Part shown: positions 8,619-17,184 of the stretch, in pieces
How the letters are laid out: each line of letters begins with the position of its first letter
Numbering within the stretch: position 1 is the stretch's first letter
Source of the DNA: DASRDB01 sp035652815
GTDB taxonomy: Bacteria; Chloroflexota; Ktedonobacteria; Ktedonobacterales; Ktedonobacteraceae
Direction: 5' to 3'
DNA: 64,000 nt
Assembly: GCA_035652815.1 (NCBI GenBank)
Contig: DASRDB010000014.1
Location: 186,001 to 250,000, forward strand
Notes under the pieces: model-generated
What the model was told of the DNA's origin: nothing
What the model saw: the letters and a program-made list of their open reading frames with translations, nothing else
Databases searched by the model: none
Position numbers and translations under genes: made by a program

Positions 8619-9365
8619 TTACGCAAAGACGCCATGAAGCGAGCCGCTACCTGAAACCGCATTCTGTAAAATGGCGGCAGGGCGAGTCTCGACCATCGCG
8701 AAAGTGGCCTCGCGTCCAACCAGTTTGCAGGCCCGTTCCATCCCCTTCGCCACGCCGGGCGGTCGTTTATGCATGCCATGCGCGTCTGAAGCCAGGCAGG
8801 AAACAAGTCCTTTCTTGAGCAAGGCTTCGGCGGCGCGGCGAATGGTGTTGCCTTGCATGCCGATGAGCGCACCCAGTGTCACCTGCGTCAGCACGCCCTG
8901 GCGCAATAGCGTGGCGAGCAACGGCGGGTCTTTCTGGAAGATGGTGTAGCGCTCTGGATGGGCAATCACAGGGATAACTCCGAATGCCTGCAACTCGAAA
9001 ATCACCTGCTCGGTGGCGGGAACCCAACCGGTATTCCAGAGTTCCAGCAGTAGATAGCGACTACCCGCGAGCGTGCATACTCGTCCCATTTGAATATCTT
9101 CTACCAATCCTGGCTTAATAAGCACTTCGTGACCGGCAAAGACGCGCAAAGGGATGCCGGAACGATAGAGCGCCTGTTGCAGTTCGTAGACTCGGGCGAC
9201 AATCTCCGCCGCTCCACGTCGCGGATACTGGTCGTTATAGTGTGGTGTCGCAATCACGGTATGAACGCGCTCTTGTACCAGCGAGCGAGCCAGTTCAAGC
9301 GATTCGTTTAGCGTGGCCGGGCCATCGTCCACTCCTGGTAAAATATGTAAATGCGTATCAATCAT
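8619..9365 (-). CDS. CpsB/YwqE-type tyrosine-protein phosphatase (PHP fold)
   Basis: A 248-residue metal-dependent phosphatase of the PHP superfamily. It begins MIDTHLHILPGVDDGP, the N-terminal metal-binding HxH motif followed by the GVDDG signature of CpsB/CapC proteins. Further metal-ligand histidines lie in VIATPHYN, VIPVIAHPERY and CLASDAHG. The family dephosphorylates the tyrosine-rich tail of the exopolysaccharide BY-kinase, which is encoded two genes upstream at 11464-13194. The ATG is preceded by GGGGAG and lies 12 bases after the DUF4012 stop codon. Length matches the family norm of about 250 residues. Confidence 0.92.
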   Translation of the reverse strand: MIDTHLHILPGVDDGPATLNESLELARSLVQERVHTVIATPHYNDQYPRRGAAEIVARVYELQQALYRSGIPLRVFAGHEVLIKPGLVEDIQMGRVCTLAGSRYLLLELWNTGWVPATEQVIFELQAFGVIPVIAHPERYTIFQKDPPLLATLLRQGVLTQVTLGALIGMQGNTIRRAAEALLKKGLVSCLASDAHGMHKRPPGVAKGMERACKLVGREATFAMVETRPAAILQNAVSGSGSLHGVFA

Positions 9366-9377
9366 CCTGTTCTCCCC

Positions 9378-11462
9378 TTATCCCCCCAAAGCAATAGTGA
9401 TATCTGTATCGGCAACGGTATCCAGTACAACCTGCCGCACAGGAGCAGTACTCGTCAAGCCAGATTCGCCGCTCGCTTTGCTGGTGAAAGCTACCTGCGC
9501 GTGTATATGCCAGCTTGTTCCGGCCTGATGCTGGATAAAATACCGGTAATGCCTGTCGCCCGGATGAATGACAGATGGTACCGTCCATGTGAAATGCAGT
9601 GTGCGAGTCTGACCGTAGACCAGCGTGAAAAAACCTGTCCATACTTCGCGGCCAAAGGCCTGCGAGGTACCATACGGCTCCCAGCCGCTCTGCGCTTGCA
9701 AAATGCTGCCGGGCGGAACATAAATACGCGCGTAATCTTTATAGAGCGCATGCCCATAGACATTCCCCTGCATTGTCCAGGCATACGTAAGCGTCAGGGA
9801 ATGGTGGGCGTTTCCGCTCGCATCAATCGTCACGCTGTCAGTAAGCGAACTCATGATAAAGGAATTGGCCTTATCTCCCGCCACATTGGTATCCACTACG
9901 AAGAGGCTATCGCTGTCCGGAGCCTGAATTGCGCCATCCACGTGAAACGCATGCAAAAGCGACTCGGCGGGCTGCGCGTTGAAATAAACCTGAATATCCC
10001 TGGTTGTGATCGCATGAGCGAATAGATGCGCGAACGAGGCGAGAGCAGAGCCGGGAAGCTGTCGCAGGCGCGCCATAAAATGTTCCGCCAGCAACTCGGT
10101 AAAGCGCTTGCGCAGCGATGAATGCCCATCTGGCGAGGCAACGAAATCATTACCCTCGATGGCCGGGCCAAGCTGGTGATAATGAATGCGCTCGATCAGA
10201 TTTTGCGGCCTCACCGTCTCCCCGTATTCAGGCAGGTAAATCGGCCCGGTAAGAGCCATTGCCTGCTGAATAATGGCAGGTGTAATGGCAATCACACCCT
10301 GTACGGCGACGGTGCCACCTTCGCGATGATAATTCAACTCGGCATATTGGGCCGCCGTCGGAAAATCGGCATCGAGGTTGGAGTCGCGCAGGCTCCAGCC
10401 ATCGGTGCCAAGATAGGTATGGAACCAGCGATACTGCGGCGGAAACGGGATGCGATGACCAGAAAAATTAAAAGGCTTATCCAGCAAATCTACGTCGCTG
10501 ACATGAACGGACTGCACGCGACCAGCAGCCAGAGTGAGAATGCCGATATTACCGATAAAGCCGCCCGTCGGTCGCAGCTCGCTCGAGTCTTGCAGTTCAA
10601 GCAAATAACTGGTCGGGGACTGAATTCCGAGCAGCGAAGGCAGCACAGGAAAAAGTTGCTCCGCGTCCTGCAGCCAGGCACGCACCTCGGGCAATTTTTG
10701 CTGAAACGAGGCAAAGAGCGTGCTGAGATGCGGCGAAAAACTGAGACCCGAGGGCTGCACCTGGTCTGCATTCGCAATCACGGCACCCAGCGCAATCTCA
10801 AGCTGCTGAAAATCGCGGGTGAGTCGGGTAAATTTCGCGCTGGTAAGGCCCTGCGAGCCAGAAGAACCTGTGCTGAGCGGGTTATGATAGGCGGAAATGA
10901 CGATATCCAGCGCATCACAACCCACTAAGCCCGCCTGTGACGCATCGACAGCAAGCGAAGACAGGCGCAGGGCCGCACTCAGTCGGGAACCGTAGACAGG
11001 TATATCCTGCGCAATACCGGGAAAGCTGCTCAGCCCGCCGTTCAACTGTTCAAAGAGCGAAAGCGACTGCGTAAACTCCTGTTTCGCGTGGTTCACAATG
11101 ACGGTATCGAACGGATTATGCGGCAGGCTCTCTATGAGGAGAGCGGCCTGCCGCAAATGATCCACGCCGGACTGCGCAAGCGACATGTAGGAGCGATAGC
11201 GCGCGTTCAGCTGCTGGTAGGCAAACAGCGATGCACCCGAACTGACAAGCACGATGAACAACGCGAGCAACAACCTGATGCCAGGGCGACCGCGAAGGAT
11301 AGAGCGTCCATTTAATCCAGGGCGACCGCAAGGGCCGCCCCTACGTGGGCCGTTCTGGTAGGGGCGACCCTTGCGGTCGCCCTGGTCTTGACGGCCGCCC
11401 TGTCCCTCGGTCATTGAGGGAACCGGAGTCTTGCGCCAGATAGTCTTGCGCCGGATATACAT
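9378..11462 (-). CDS. DUF4012 domain-containing membrane-anchored protein
   Basis: A 694-residue protein. One N-terminal transmembrane helix (LLLALFIVLVSSGASLFAYQ) is followed by a large extracytoplasmic region matching the DUF4012 family, with ELRPTGGFIGNIGILTLAAG as its most recognisable stretch. DUF4012 proteins are common in exopolysaccharide clusters of Actinobacteria and Chloroflexota, but their biochemical role is unknown. I chose the ATG at 11462: it comes one base after the kinase stop (TAGTATG) and has GGGGAGGA ten bases upstream. A longer reading from 11549 would overlap the kinase gene. Residues ~21-55 before the membrane helix are translated from family B repeats (GDRKGRPY-type blocks). 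Confidence 0.85.
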   Translation of the reverse strand: MYIRRKTIWRKTPVPSMTEGQGGRQDQGDRKGRPYQNGPRRGGPCGRPGLNGRSILRGRPGIRLLLALFIVLVSSGASLFAYQQLNARYRSYMSLAQSGVDHLRQAALLIESLPHNPFDTVIVNHAKQEFTQSLSLFEQLNGGLSSFPGIAQDIPVYGSRLSAALRLSSLAVDASQAGLVGCDALDIVISAYHNPLSTGSSGSQGLTSAKFTRLTRDFQQLEIALGAVIANADQVQPSGLSFSPHLSTLFASFQQKLPEVRAWLQDAEQLFPVLPSLLGIQSPTSYLLELQDSSELRPTGGFIGNIGILTLAAGRVQSVHVSDVDLLDKPFNFSGHRIPFPPQYRWFHTYLGTDGWSLRDSNLDADFPTAAQYAELNYHREGGTVAVQGVIAITPAIIQQAMALTGPIYLPEYGETVRPQNLIERIHYHQLGPAIEGNDFVASPDGHSSLRKRFTELLAEHFMARLRQLPGSALASFAHLFAHAITTRDIQVYFNAQPAESLLHAFHVDGAIQAPDSDSLFVVDTNVAGDKANSFIMSSLTDSVTIDASGNAHHSLTLTYAWTMQGNVYGHALYKDYARIYVPPGSILQAQSGWEPYGTSQAFGREVWTGFFTLVYGQTRTLHFTWTVPSVIHPGDRHYRYFIQHQAGTSWHIHAQVAFTSKASGESGLTSTAPVRQVVLDTVADTDITIALGG
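11281..11400. repeat. Family B units inside the DUF4012 gene
   Basis: CCAGGGCGACCGCAAGGGCC at 11317 and the inverted GGTAGGGGCGACCCTTGCGG at 11357, with decayed relatives on both sides. They encode the residues just before the membrane helix. Confidence 0.88.
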
Positions 11463-11463
11463 A

Positions 11464-13194
11464 CTAGGGCCGTCCTCCCCTGGTATGGTCTGCCATAAGG
11501 ACGCTGCCCGCGCCGGAGGCGGGAACAGCTTCCACCTGCCGGTTGGCATCGTGCCCGTCCTCTTGACGATAGTAGTAGTAATAGGAGTAAGCTGAATCGC
11601 TGCGGCTGCGGCGCTGCTTGTTCACAATACAACCGAGAATGTTCGCGCCGACCTGGGCCAATTGTGTTTTGACCTGCGCCAGCGCTTTCCTGTTAGCGCG
11701 ACTGATATCGATCACCACCAGCGTGCCATCGACCTTTGAGGCCAGAATATTGGCGTCGGAGATGCCGCGAATGGGCGGAGCGTCAAAGATCACCATTTCA
11801 ATGCCGCACCCTTCGAGAATGCTGAAAAAGCGTTTCATGGCTTTGGAATCGAGCAGTTCGGACGGATTCGGGGGTAGAGGCCCCGATGGCATAACCCAGA
11901 GGTTCGGAATGCCAACATTGTGAACATAGGGTTCGAGCGAGAACTGCTGATGCGCGCCGGAGAGCAGCCCGGGCGTGCCAGGAGAAAGGAACTGCGCCCC
12001 TACCTGGCTCGCCGCACCCGGCATGCTGAGCGCCAGAACGGCATTGCTCAGCCCTTTTCTATCGGCAGACAGGTTGAAAATCTGGTGCTGCGTTGGCCTG
12101 CGCAGGTCGGCATCGATGAGCAGCGTGCTTTTGCCAGCCTTTGCCAGGAAAATCGCCAGGTTGGCAGCGATGGTACTTTTGCCATCGCCGGGCATGGCGC
12201 TGGTCAGCATTATCGTATGCAGAGGCTTGTCGAGGCTGGAGAAGCCAACGTTGGTGCGCAAGATGCGATAGGCTTCGACATTGGCATCACGTTCGTGCGG
12301 GTTGATGAGTGCTTTACGCTCCTTTTCGGCCTGCCGGGAACGCCAGACGGTTCCAAGCACCGACCAGCCAAAGAGGCGCGTCACATCCTCGGCGGTGCGA
12401 ACACGAGTGTCCAGTTGCTCAAAGAGCAAAGCAAGCAGCAGGCCAAGAAAAAGGCCAGCAGCCAGTCCCGCGCCGGTATTCAACAGCACCACCGGGCGGA
12501 CCGGGTGTGATTGCGGCTGCGCCATCTGGGCCAGGCGCAGGAAGTCACCGCTTTGCGCCTGCGATAGCTCAAGCTGCGCTAATAATGTCTGCCACTGATT
12601 GTAGTGCTGCTGCAAGGCATTCAGTTTGGCCTGCAGGACACTGATCTGCGATGGGCTTGCGCCGTTGGCCTGCAGGGCAGCGATACGATTCGCGATAGAA
12701 TTCATCTGCTGCTGCGTTGAATCGAGATCCTGCTGAATCTGCTGCAAAGCGTGCTGGTTATCGGCCTGCACAACCTGCGCCTGCTGCTTAATCAGGGTAG
12801 TCGCGATATCATTGGCGAGGGCCGCCGCCCGGCTGGGACTTGGATCAAGCACCGTAATGGTAAACAACTGCGTGTTGAGCGTGGGCGCGGATGTCACCTC
12901 TTTGGAAAGGGTATCCACCGTCAGCCCTGGATAGTGCGAGGCCACTTCACGCAAAACGGACGTCCCTGTTGCTAGCTGCGACTCGGTCTGCACCAGTTGA
13001 TCGCTCGCCAGCAGATTATTGTAATCGGCCTGGCTGCTGCTCGAACGAACCGAAACCTGCACTACTGCATCAGCCTGATACAGCGGCGTCATCAGTTTGC
13101 TGACAATAAAAGCTCCCAGGCCAGCAATCAGAAAACAACTCCCAATAAGCTTCCAATGCTTCAGAATGGTTGACCAGTAGTTTTCAAAGGTCAT
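11464..13194 (-). CDS. Polysaccharide co-polymerase / tyrosine autokinase (Wzz-BY-kinase fusion)
   Basis: A 576-residue fusion. It has an N-terminal Wzz domain with a first membrane helix (LIGSCFLIAGLGAFIVS), a coiled-coil periplasmic-type region (residues ~115-200), a second helix (LLNTGAGLAAGLFLGLLLAL) and a cytoplasmic BY-kinase domain. Kinase motifs are Walker A SAMPGDGKST, Walker A' LLIDADLRRP and Walker B MVIFDAPPI. The C-terminus has the autophosphorylated tyrosine cluster SAYSYYYYYRQED. Such proteins control chain length and export through cycles of phosphorylation, reversed by the CpsB-type phosphatase encoded downstream. The single-chain Wzc-like arrangement differs from the split CapA/CapB form common in Firmicutes. 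The gene abuts the DUF4012 gene (one-base gap), and a family A repeat pair lies upstream. Confidence 0.93.
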   Translation of the reverse strand: MTFENYWSTILKHWKLIGSCFLIAGLGAFIVSKLMTPLYQADAVVQVSVRSSSSQADYNNLLASDQLVQTESQLATGTSVLREVASHYPGLTVDTLSKEVTSAPTLNTQLFTITVLDPSPSRAAALANDIATTLIKQQAQVVQADNQHALQQIQQDLDSTQQQMNSIANRIAALQANGASPSQISVLQAKLNALQQHYNQWQTLLAQLELSQAQSGDFLRLAQMAQPQSHPVRPVVLLNTGAGLAAGLFLGLLLALLFEQLDTRVRTAEDVTRLFGWSVLGTVWRSRQAEKERKALINPHERDANVEAYRILRTNVGFSSLDKPLHTIMLTSAMPGDGKSTIAANLAIFLAKAGKSTLLIDADLRRPTQHQIFNLSADRKGLSNAVLALSMPGAASQVGAQFLSPGTPGLLSGAHQQFSLEPYVHNVGIPNLWVMPSGPLPPNPSELLDSKAMKRFFSILEGCGIEMVIFDAPPIRGISDANILASKVDGTLVVIDISRANRKALAQVKTQLAQVGANILGCIVNKQRRSRSDSAYSYYYYYRQEDGHDANRQVEAVPASGAGSVLMADHTRGGRP

Positions 13195-13247
13195 ACTACA
13201 CTACCCCCCACTTTCTACCTGACTTCCTTGAAAAAGGCGATATGTTT

Positions 13248-13335
13248 CTGTAGGGACGCGCTTCATCGCGTCCACCTGGCGCATCGACATGTACCCCAGG
13301 CCAGGGATGGGACGCGATGAAGCGCGTCCCTACAG
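13248..13335. repeat. Family A inverted repeat pair
   Basis: CTGTAGGGACGCGCTTCATC and its complement fill most of the 142-base spacer between the glycosylphosphotransferase and autokinase genes of the exopolysaccharide operon. Confidence 0.92.
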
Positions 13336-13336
13336 A

Positions 13337-14896
13337 TTACCTTCCGCGACAGAATAAGACCTCGATGACGGTCTTGAGTATGATAAAGATATCGAGCATC
13401 ATGGACTGGTGCTTGATATAGTAGAGATCATATTGCAACTTGATGAAGGCGTCGTAGTCCGAACTGGCATACGGGTACTTCACCTGCGCCCAGCCCGTGA
13501 GACCCGGTCTCACGCTTAAACGACAATAATAAAAAGGAATGCTGCGCGACAGATGCTCCACGAAGATCTGGCGCTCGGGTCGAGGTCCAACCAGGGTCAT
13601 TTCACCACGCAGGATGTTGATGACCTGCGGCAGCTCGTCAAAGTGTGTGGCGCGCATCAGACGACCAACGCGGGTGACACGTCTATCTCCCTGCGCGGCC
13701 CAGATGGCGCTGCCTACTTTTTCGGCGTCGGTACGCATGGAGCGGAACTTGAGAATATTGAACGGCTTGCCGCGATAGCCGATACGCTGCTGCTTATAAA
13801 AAATGGGGCCGGGCGAATCGAGATAAATGCATAAGGCAATAAGCGGCAACAACAGGAGCATGATAGTTGTGCCAACAAGGCCAAACGTGAGATCGAGCAG
13901 TTTGCGCCAGCAGAGATAAAATGGCGAAACCAGGGCTTCCGAGGGAAGCGAGCCGTACCATTGATCGCCAATATGCTCCACAGCGATTTTTCCGCTCATC
14001 TGTTCATAAACCAGTGCCATCGGCACAACTGAAATGCCGCGCTGCGCCGCCTCAATGGTTTCCTGAAAGAGCGACGGATTGACGTTATAATCCAGGGTCA
14101 TGATGATGGTATCAATCAGGCCTCGCTCGATCAGATTGCGCAGGGCAACGCGGCAGCCGAGTACGGGCAGACCATCGACCTGCGCGGCGGCTTCAGGCTT
14201 TTCGCTGATGTAGCCCAATACGCTAATATTGGGGCGTTTCGTCTGCTTCAATTCCTTGACCAGCGTGCTACCGGCAGCATTGACACCGACGATGACCGCG
14301 CGCGGGGCAAATTGGGGCAGGCTCATGCAGAAAGCAAGGGCCACCCGCCATACAACGAATAGCGGAAGCGCCCAGACCAGGAAAACACTTTCCGCCTTGA
14401 ACGCTGGAGCCAGTACTTTGTTCATGCCGAGCCAGGTCAGCACCGTCCAGGTAGCCACAGTCAAAAGCAGCGCGAGCGTAATGGCAAGCGCGCTCTTAAA
14501 GCGATTGGTGACAAAAATAAAGTCCTGCGCCCGGGTGATTGCCAGCGCCATACACCACGAAGCCAGGCCAAGACAGCCCCACGCCAGTTCCAGATTGCCC
14601 AGCCTCCGCGAGATCCAGCTTTCCATCAGACCCGCCTGGGTCGGAATGATAAAAAAAAGCGTGAAGGTAAGCGCCATCACAAAAACAAAAGCATCACCGA
14701 CCAGCAAGGTGAGCCGCCACCATGCTTGCGATGGCCTGCGCCGGTAGGCCTTTTCCAATCCTGGCAGTTCAGGCGGCACATCCTCTACCAGCACAGTAGT
14801 ATTACGCAAGAGCGAACCGTCTCCCTGGATTCCTTCTTGCTTGCGCGAATTTGAAAGAGGAATTCTGGGCAAACTAGCAGTATTCTGGAATTCCAT
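13337..14896 (-). CDS. Polyprenyl glycosylphosphotransferase (initiating sugar-1-phosphate transferase)
   Basis: A 519-residue membrane enzyme that starts repeat-unit assembly by moving a sugar-1-phosphate from UDP-sugar to undecaprenyl phosphate. It has about four N-terminal helices, a Rossmann-like middle domain (RAVIVGVNAAGSTLVKELKQ) and a C-terminal bacterial sugar transferase domain. That domain shows YKQQRIGYRGKPFNILKFRS, the catalytic-type DELPQVINILRGEM and VGPRPERQIF. The middle-domain architecture is that of the WbaP/EpsE-type glycosylphosphotransferases. Length is normal. Upstream (14897-14964) is a short spacer and downstream (13195-13336) a spacer with a family A repeat pair, which may separate this gene's message from the kinase. 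Confidence 0.93.
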   Translation of the reverse strand: MEFQNTASLPRIPLSNSRKQEGIQGDGSLLRNTTVLVEDVPPELPGLEKAYRRRPSQAWWRLTLLVGDAFVFVMALTFTLFFIIPTQAGLMESWISRRLGNLELAWGCLGLASWCMALAITRAQDFIFVTNRFKSALAITLALLLTVATWTVLTWLGMNKVLAPAFKAESVFLVWALPLFVVWRVALAFCMSLPQFAPRAVIVGVNAAGSTLVKELKQTKRPNISVLGYISEKPEAAAQVDGLPVLGCRVALRNLIERGLIDTIIMTLDYNVNPSLFQETIEAAQRGISVVPMALVYEQMSGKIAVEHIGDQWYGSLPSEALVSPFYLCWRKLLDLTFGLVGTTIMLLLLPLIALCIYLDSPGPIFYKQQRIGYRGKPFNILKFRSMRTDAEKVGSAIWAAQGDRRVTRVGRLMRATHFDELPQVINILRGEMTLVGPRPERQIFVEHLSRSIPFYYCRLSVRPGLTGWAQVKYPYASSDYDAFIKLQYDLYYIKHQSMMLDIFIILKTVIEVLFCRGR

Positions 14897-14964
14897 GTAG
14901 TCTCTCCTCTACAACATACCGGGAACAATATTCTTCAGTATACATAGGCATAAGAATGATCTTT

Positions 14965-16014
14965 TTATAGGGCCTGTACAATGCGTTCCGCCGCGTCTCC
15001 TCTACCAAAGGGATTGTCGCGAACGGGGTCTGGCAAGGGCAAATGTATCGCCTGGAGAATGGCTTCCGGCTGGCTGCCAACCAGCGTATTCCAACCTGTT
15101 TCTACCGTTTCAACCCACTCGGTTTCCTCGCGCAGGGTGATGCAGGGAACCTGGAAGAAAAACGCCTGTTTCTGCACGCCGCCGGAGTCGGTGAGTATAC
15201 GCAGGGCCGAGCGTTCAAGCGTCAGCATATCCAGGTAGCCGACCGGTTCAATCAAATGGATATGACGCTCCCAGGAGATATCATAATCGCGCAGACTTTT
15301 GCGGGTGCGCGGGTGTACCGGAAAAAGAACAGGAAACGGCAGCCGGTTGAGCGCAGAGACGATATTGCGCATGGCCTGCGGGTCATCCGTATTGCCTGCG
15401 CGATGCACTGTAACGAGAAAGTAACGTCCCGGCTCCACGCGCAGCGAGGAAAGCAGGCGTTCCGTCCTCTCTTCGAGCAAAGGCATTACCTGGAGTTGAA
15501 TATCGTACATCACATCACCGACGACCTCTACGCCTCCTGCAATCCCCTCGTTCGCGACATTTTTACGCGCCGTTTCGGTAGGGCAGAAAAGGCGATCTGA
15601 GATATGATCGGTGACAACACGATTGATCTCCTCGGGCATCTCGCGGTTGAAACTGCGCAGACCCGCCTCGACATGCGCGAGAGGAATATGCAGTTTTGCC
15701 GCCGCCAGCGCAGCCGCGAGCGTGGAATTGGTATCGCCAAAGACGACCACCCAATCTGGCCGCTCATCAAGCAGCACCTGCTCGATAGCTTCGAGCATGC
15801 GCCCCGTCTGTGCGCCATGCGAACCGGAACCACAGCCAAGATGATAGTCCGGCTCCGGCAGGGCCAACTCCTGGAAGAACTGCTCAGACATGGCGAAATC
15901 ATAGTGCTGGCCGGTATGAATCAGGCATTCATGATGCCGTTTGCGAAGCGCTCTGCTGACTGGCGCAAGCTGCACAAATTCAGGCCGCGCCCCCACTACT
16001 GTTGCTACATGCAT
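14965..16014 (-). CDS. wecB: UDP-N-acetylglucosamine 2-epimerase (non-hydrolysing)
   Basis: A 349-residue epimerase that converts UDP-GlcNAc, or an oxidised/aminated derivative, to the manno form. Family signatures are GARPEFVQLAPVSRAL, LIHTGQHYD, VVFGDTNSTLA, HVEAGLRSFNREMPEEINR and TDSGGVQKQAFF. The ATG at 16014 gives the family's usual MHVATVVGARPEF start and has GGAGGA six bases upstream; a reading from 16041 would add nine repeat-derived residues. The family C element at 16034-16122 sits just before the ribosome binding site. The two genes upstream (oxidoreductase and aminotransferase) suggest it may be a WbpI-like enzyme acting on a diamino-uronic acid rather than plain WecB, so the symbol is only indicative. 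Confidence 0.88.
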   Translation of the reverse strand: MHVATVVGARPEFVQLAPVSRALRKRHHECLIHTGQHYDFAMSEQFFQELALPEPDYHLGCGSGSHGAQTGRMLEAIEQVLLDERPDWVVVFGDTNSTLAAALAAAKLHIPLAHVEAGLRSFNREMPEEINRVVTDHISDRLFCPTETARKNVANEGIAGGVEVVGDVMYDIQLQVMPLLEERTERLLSSLRVEPGRYFLVTVHRAGNTDDPQAMRNIVSALNRLPFPVLFPVHPRTRKSLRDYDISWERHIHLIEPVGYLDMLTLERSALRILTDSGGVQKQAFFFQVPCITLREETEWVETVETGWNTLVGSQPEAILQAIHLPLPDPVRDNPFGRGDAAERIVQAL

Positions 16015-16033
16015 AGTTTTTCCTCCCCTCCAC

Positions 16034-16122
16034 CCTGTCATCCTGAGCGCAGCGAAGGATCTCCGGCCTCGACGCGCGAATCGCCTGGCTAACAGATCCT
16101 TCGCTGCGCTCAGGATGACAGG
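16034..16122. repeat. Family C palindromic repeat upstream of wecB
   Basis: CCTGTCATCCTGAGCGCAGC and its complement lie in the spacer between the oxidoreductase and 2-epimerase genes, ending eight bases before the epimerase ribosome site. Such a stem in the message could reduce or protect downstream expression. Confidence 0.92.
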
Positions 16123-16155
16123 GGCGAGATGACCTGGCCTGGTTGTTAAAAATCA

Positions 16156-17184
16156 TCATTGCACCTTAGAAAACACAGTTGAGCCTATATCCACAAAATT
16201 GCGTTGCCGTGTCGTTTCGACCAGTTTGCTGACTACACGCAGCACTGCAAGGCCATCCTCACCGGAAACGGTGGGTGCGCGGTCTTCTCGAATGGCGGCG
16301 ATAACATCCTCGTATTCGAGGCGTAGCGGCTCGGCCTTCTGCACCTTGAGACGGGTCATCGTGCCCTCGCTGACACCTGTGAGCGAGCGCAGGGCATCCC
16401 AGGTCGTGCCTGTATAATCGTTTTCGTAGAAGTAGACATCCTGGGTCAGGTAGTTCACCAGGTACATGCCCTTTTCGCCGGTAATGCTGATCTCGCGCAC
16501 CTTCGTGGGCGTCAGCCAGTTGACATCGAGGACGCCAGTCGCCTCGTTTGAGAAGCGCAGCAGGCCGAGCAGCAGATCCTCACAGGTGGCGTGCAGGATG
16601 CGCTGCGTCTCGGCATAAACATGCTCAATTTCGGCATCGGCAAGGTAGCGCATCACATCGATATCGTGCGGCGCAAGATCAAGCGTCACGCCAACATCCG
16701 AAATGCGCGAAGGGAATGGGCCCAGCCGCCGCGCATGCAGGTGAAAAACTTTGCCGAGTTTACCCGCGACCAGGCCCCGCTTCACCTCGGTGATAGCCGG
16801 ATTAAACCGCTCGATATGCCCAACCGCGATCTTGACGCCGCGCAGCTCAGCGAGTTCGAGCAGCGAGATGGCCTCTTCCGGTGTGCTGGTAATCGGCTTT
16901 TCAATCAGCACGTGCATGCCCCGCTCCAGCACGTAGGCGGCAATCTCATAATGAATGCAGGTTGGGACAACGATAGATACCAGGTCCGGGAGAGTGATAT
17001 CGAGCATGTGCCGGTAATCGCGAAAGCCCGGCACGTGAAAGCGGCTCATGGCCCATTTCAATGCGGCTTCGTGCGTTTCCGCCACGCCTACCAGTTGCGC
17101 CTGCTCCTCCGGCAATTCTCGCAATACGCGCAGGTGGTTCATGCCCATCGAACCCGCGCCAATGACAGCAATCCTTATCGACAT
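16156..17184 (-). CDS. Gfo/Idh/MocA-family NAD(P)-dependent sugar oxidoreductase
   Basis: A 342-residue dehydrogenase. The N-terminal Rossmann fold reads MSIRIAVIGAGSMGMNHLRV, the family signature EKPIT follows at about residue 96, and the catalytic-type LDLAPHDIDVMRYL comes later. I chose the ATG at 17184 because it starts exactly at the Rossmann strand and has AGGAGG about ten bases upstream. It overlaps the end of the aminotransferase gene by ten bases, so the two are translationally coupled. In WbpB/WbpE-type pathways such an enzyme oxidises C3 of UDP-GlcNAc uronate before transamination by the adjacent DegT enzyme. That role is inferred from context only. Confidence 0.88.
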   Translation of the reverse strand: MSIRIAVIGAGSMGMNHLRVLRELPEEQAQLVGVAETHEAALKWAMSRFHVPGFRDYRHMLDITLPDLVSIVVPTCIHYEIAAYVLERGMHVLIEKPITSTPEEAISLLELAELRGVKIAVGHIERFNPAITEVKRGLVAGKLGKVFHLHARRLGPFPSRISDVGVTLDLAPHDIDVMRYLADAEIEHVYAETQRILHATCEDLLLGLLRFSNEATGVLDVNWLTPTKVREISITGEKGMYLVNYLTQDVYFYENDYTGTTWDALRSLTGVSEGTMTRLKVQKAEPLRLEYEDVIAAIREDRAPTVSGEDGLAVLRVVSKLVETTRQRNFVDIGSTVFSKVQ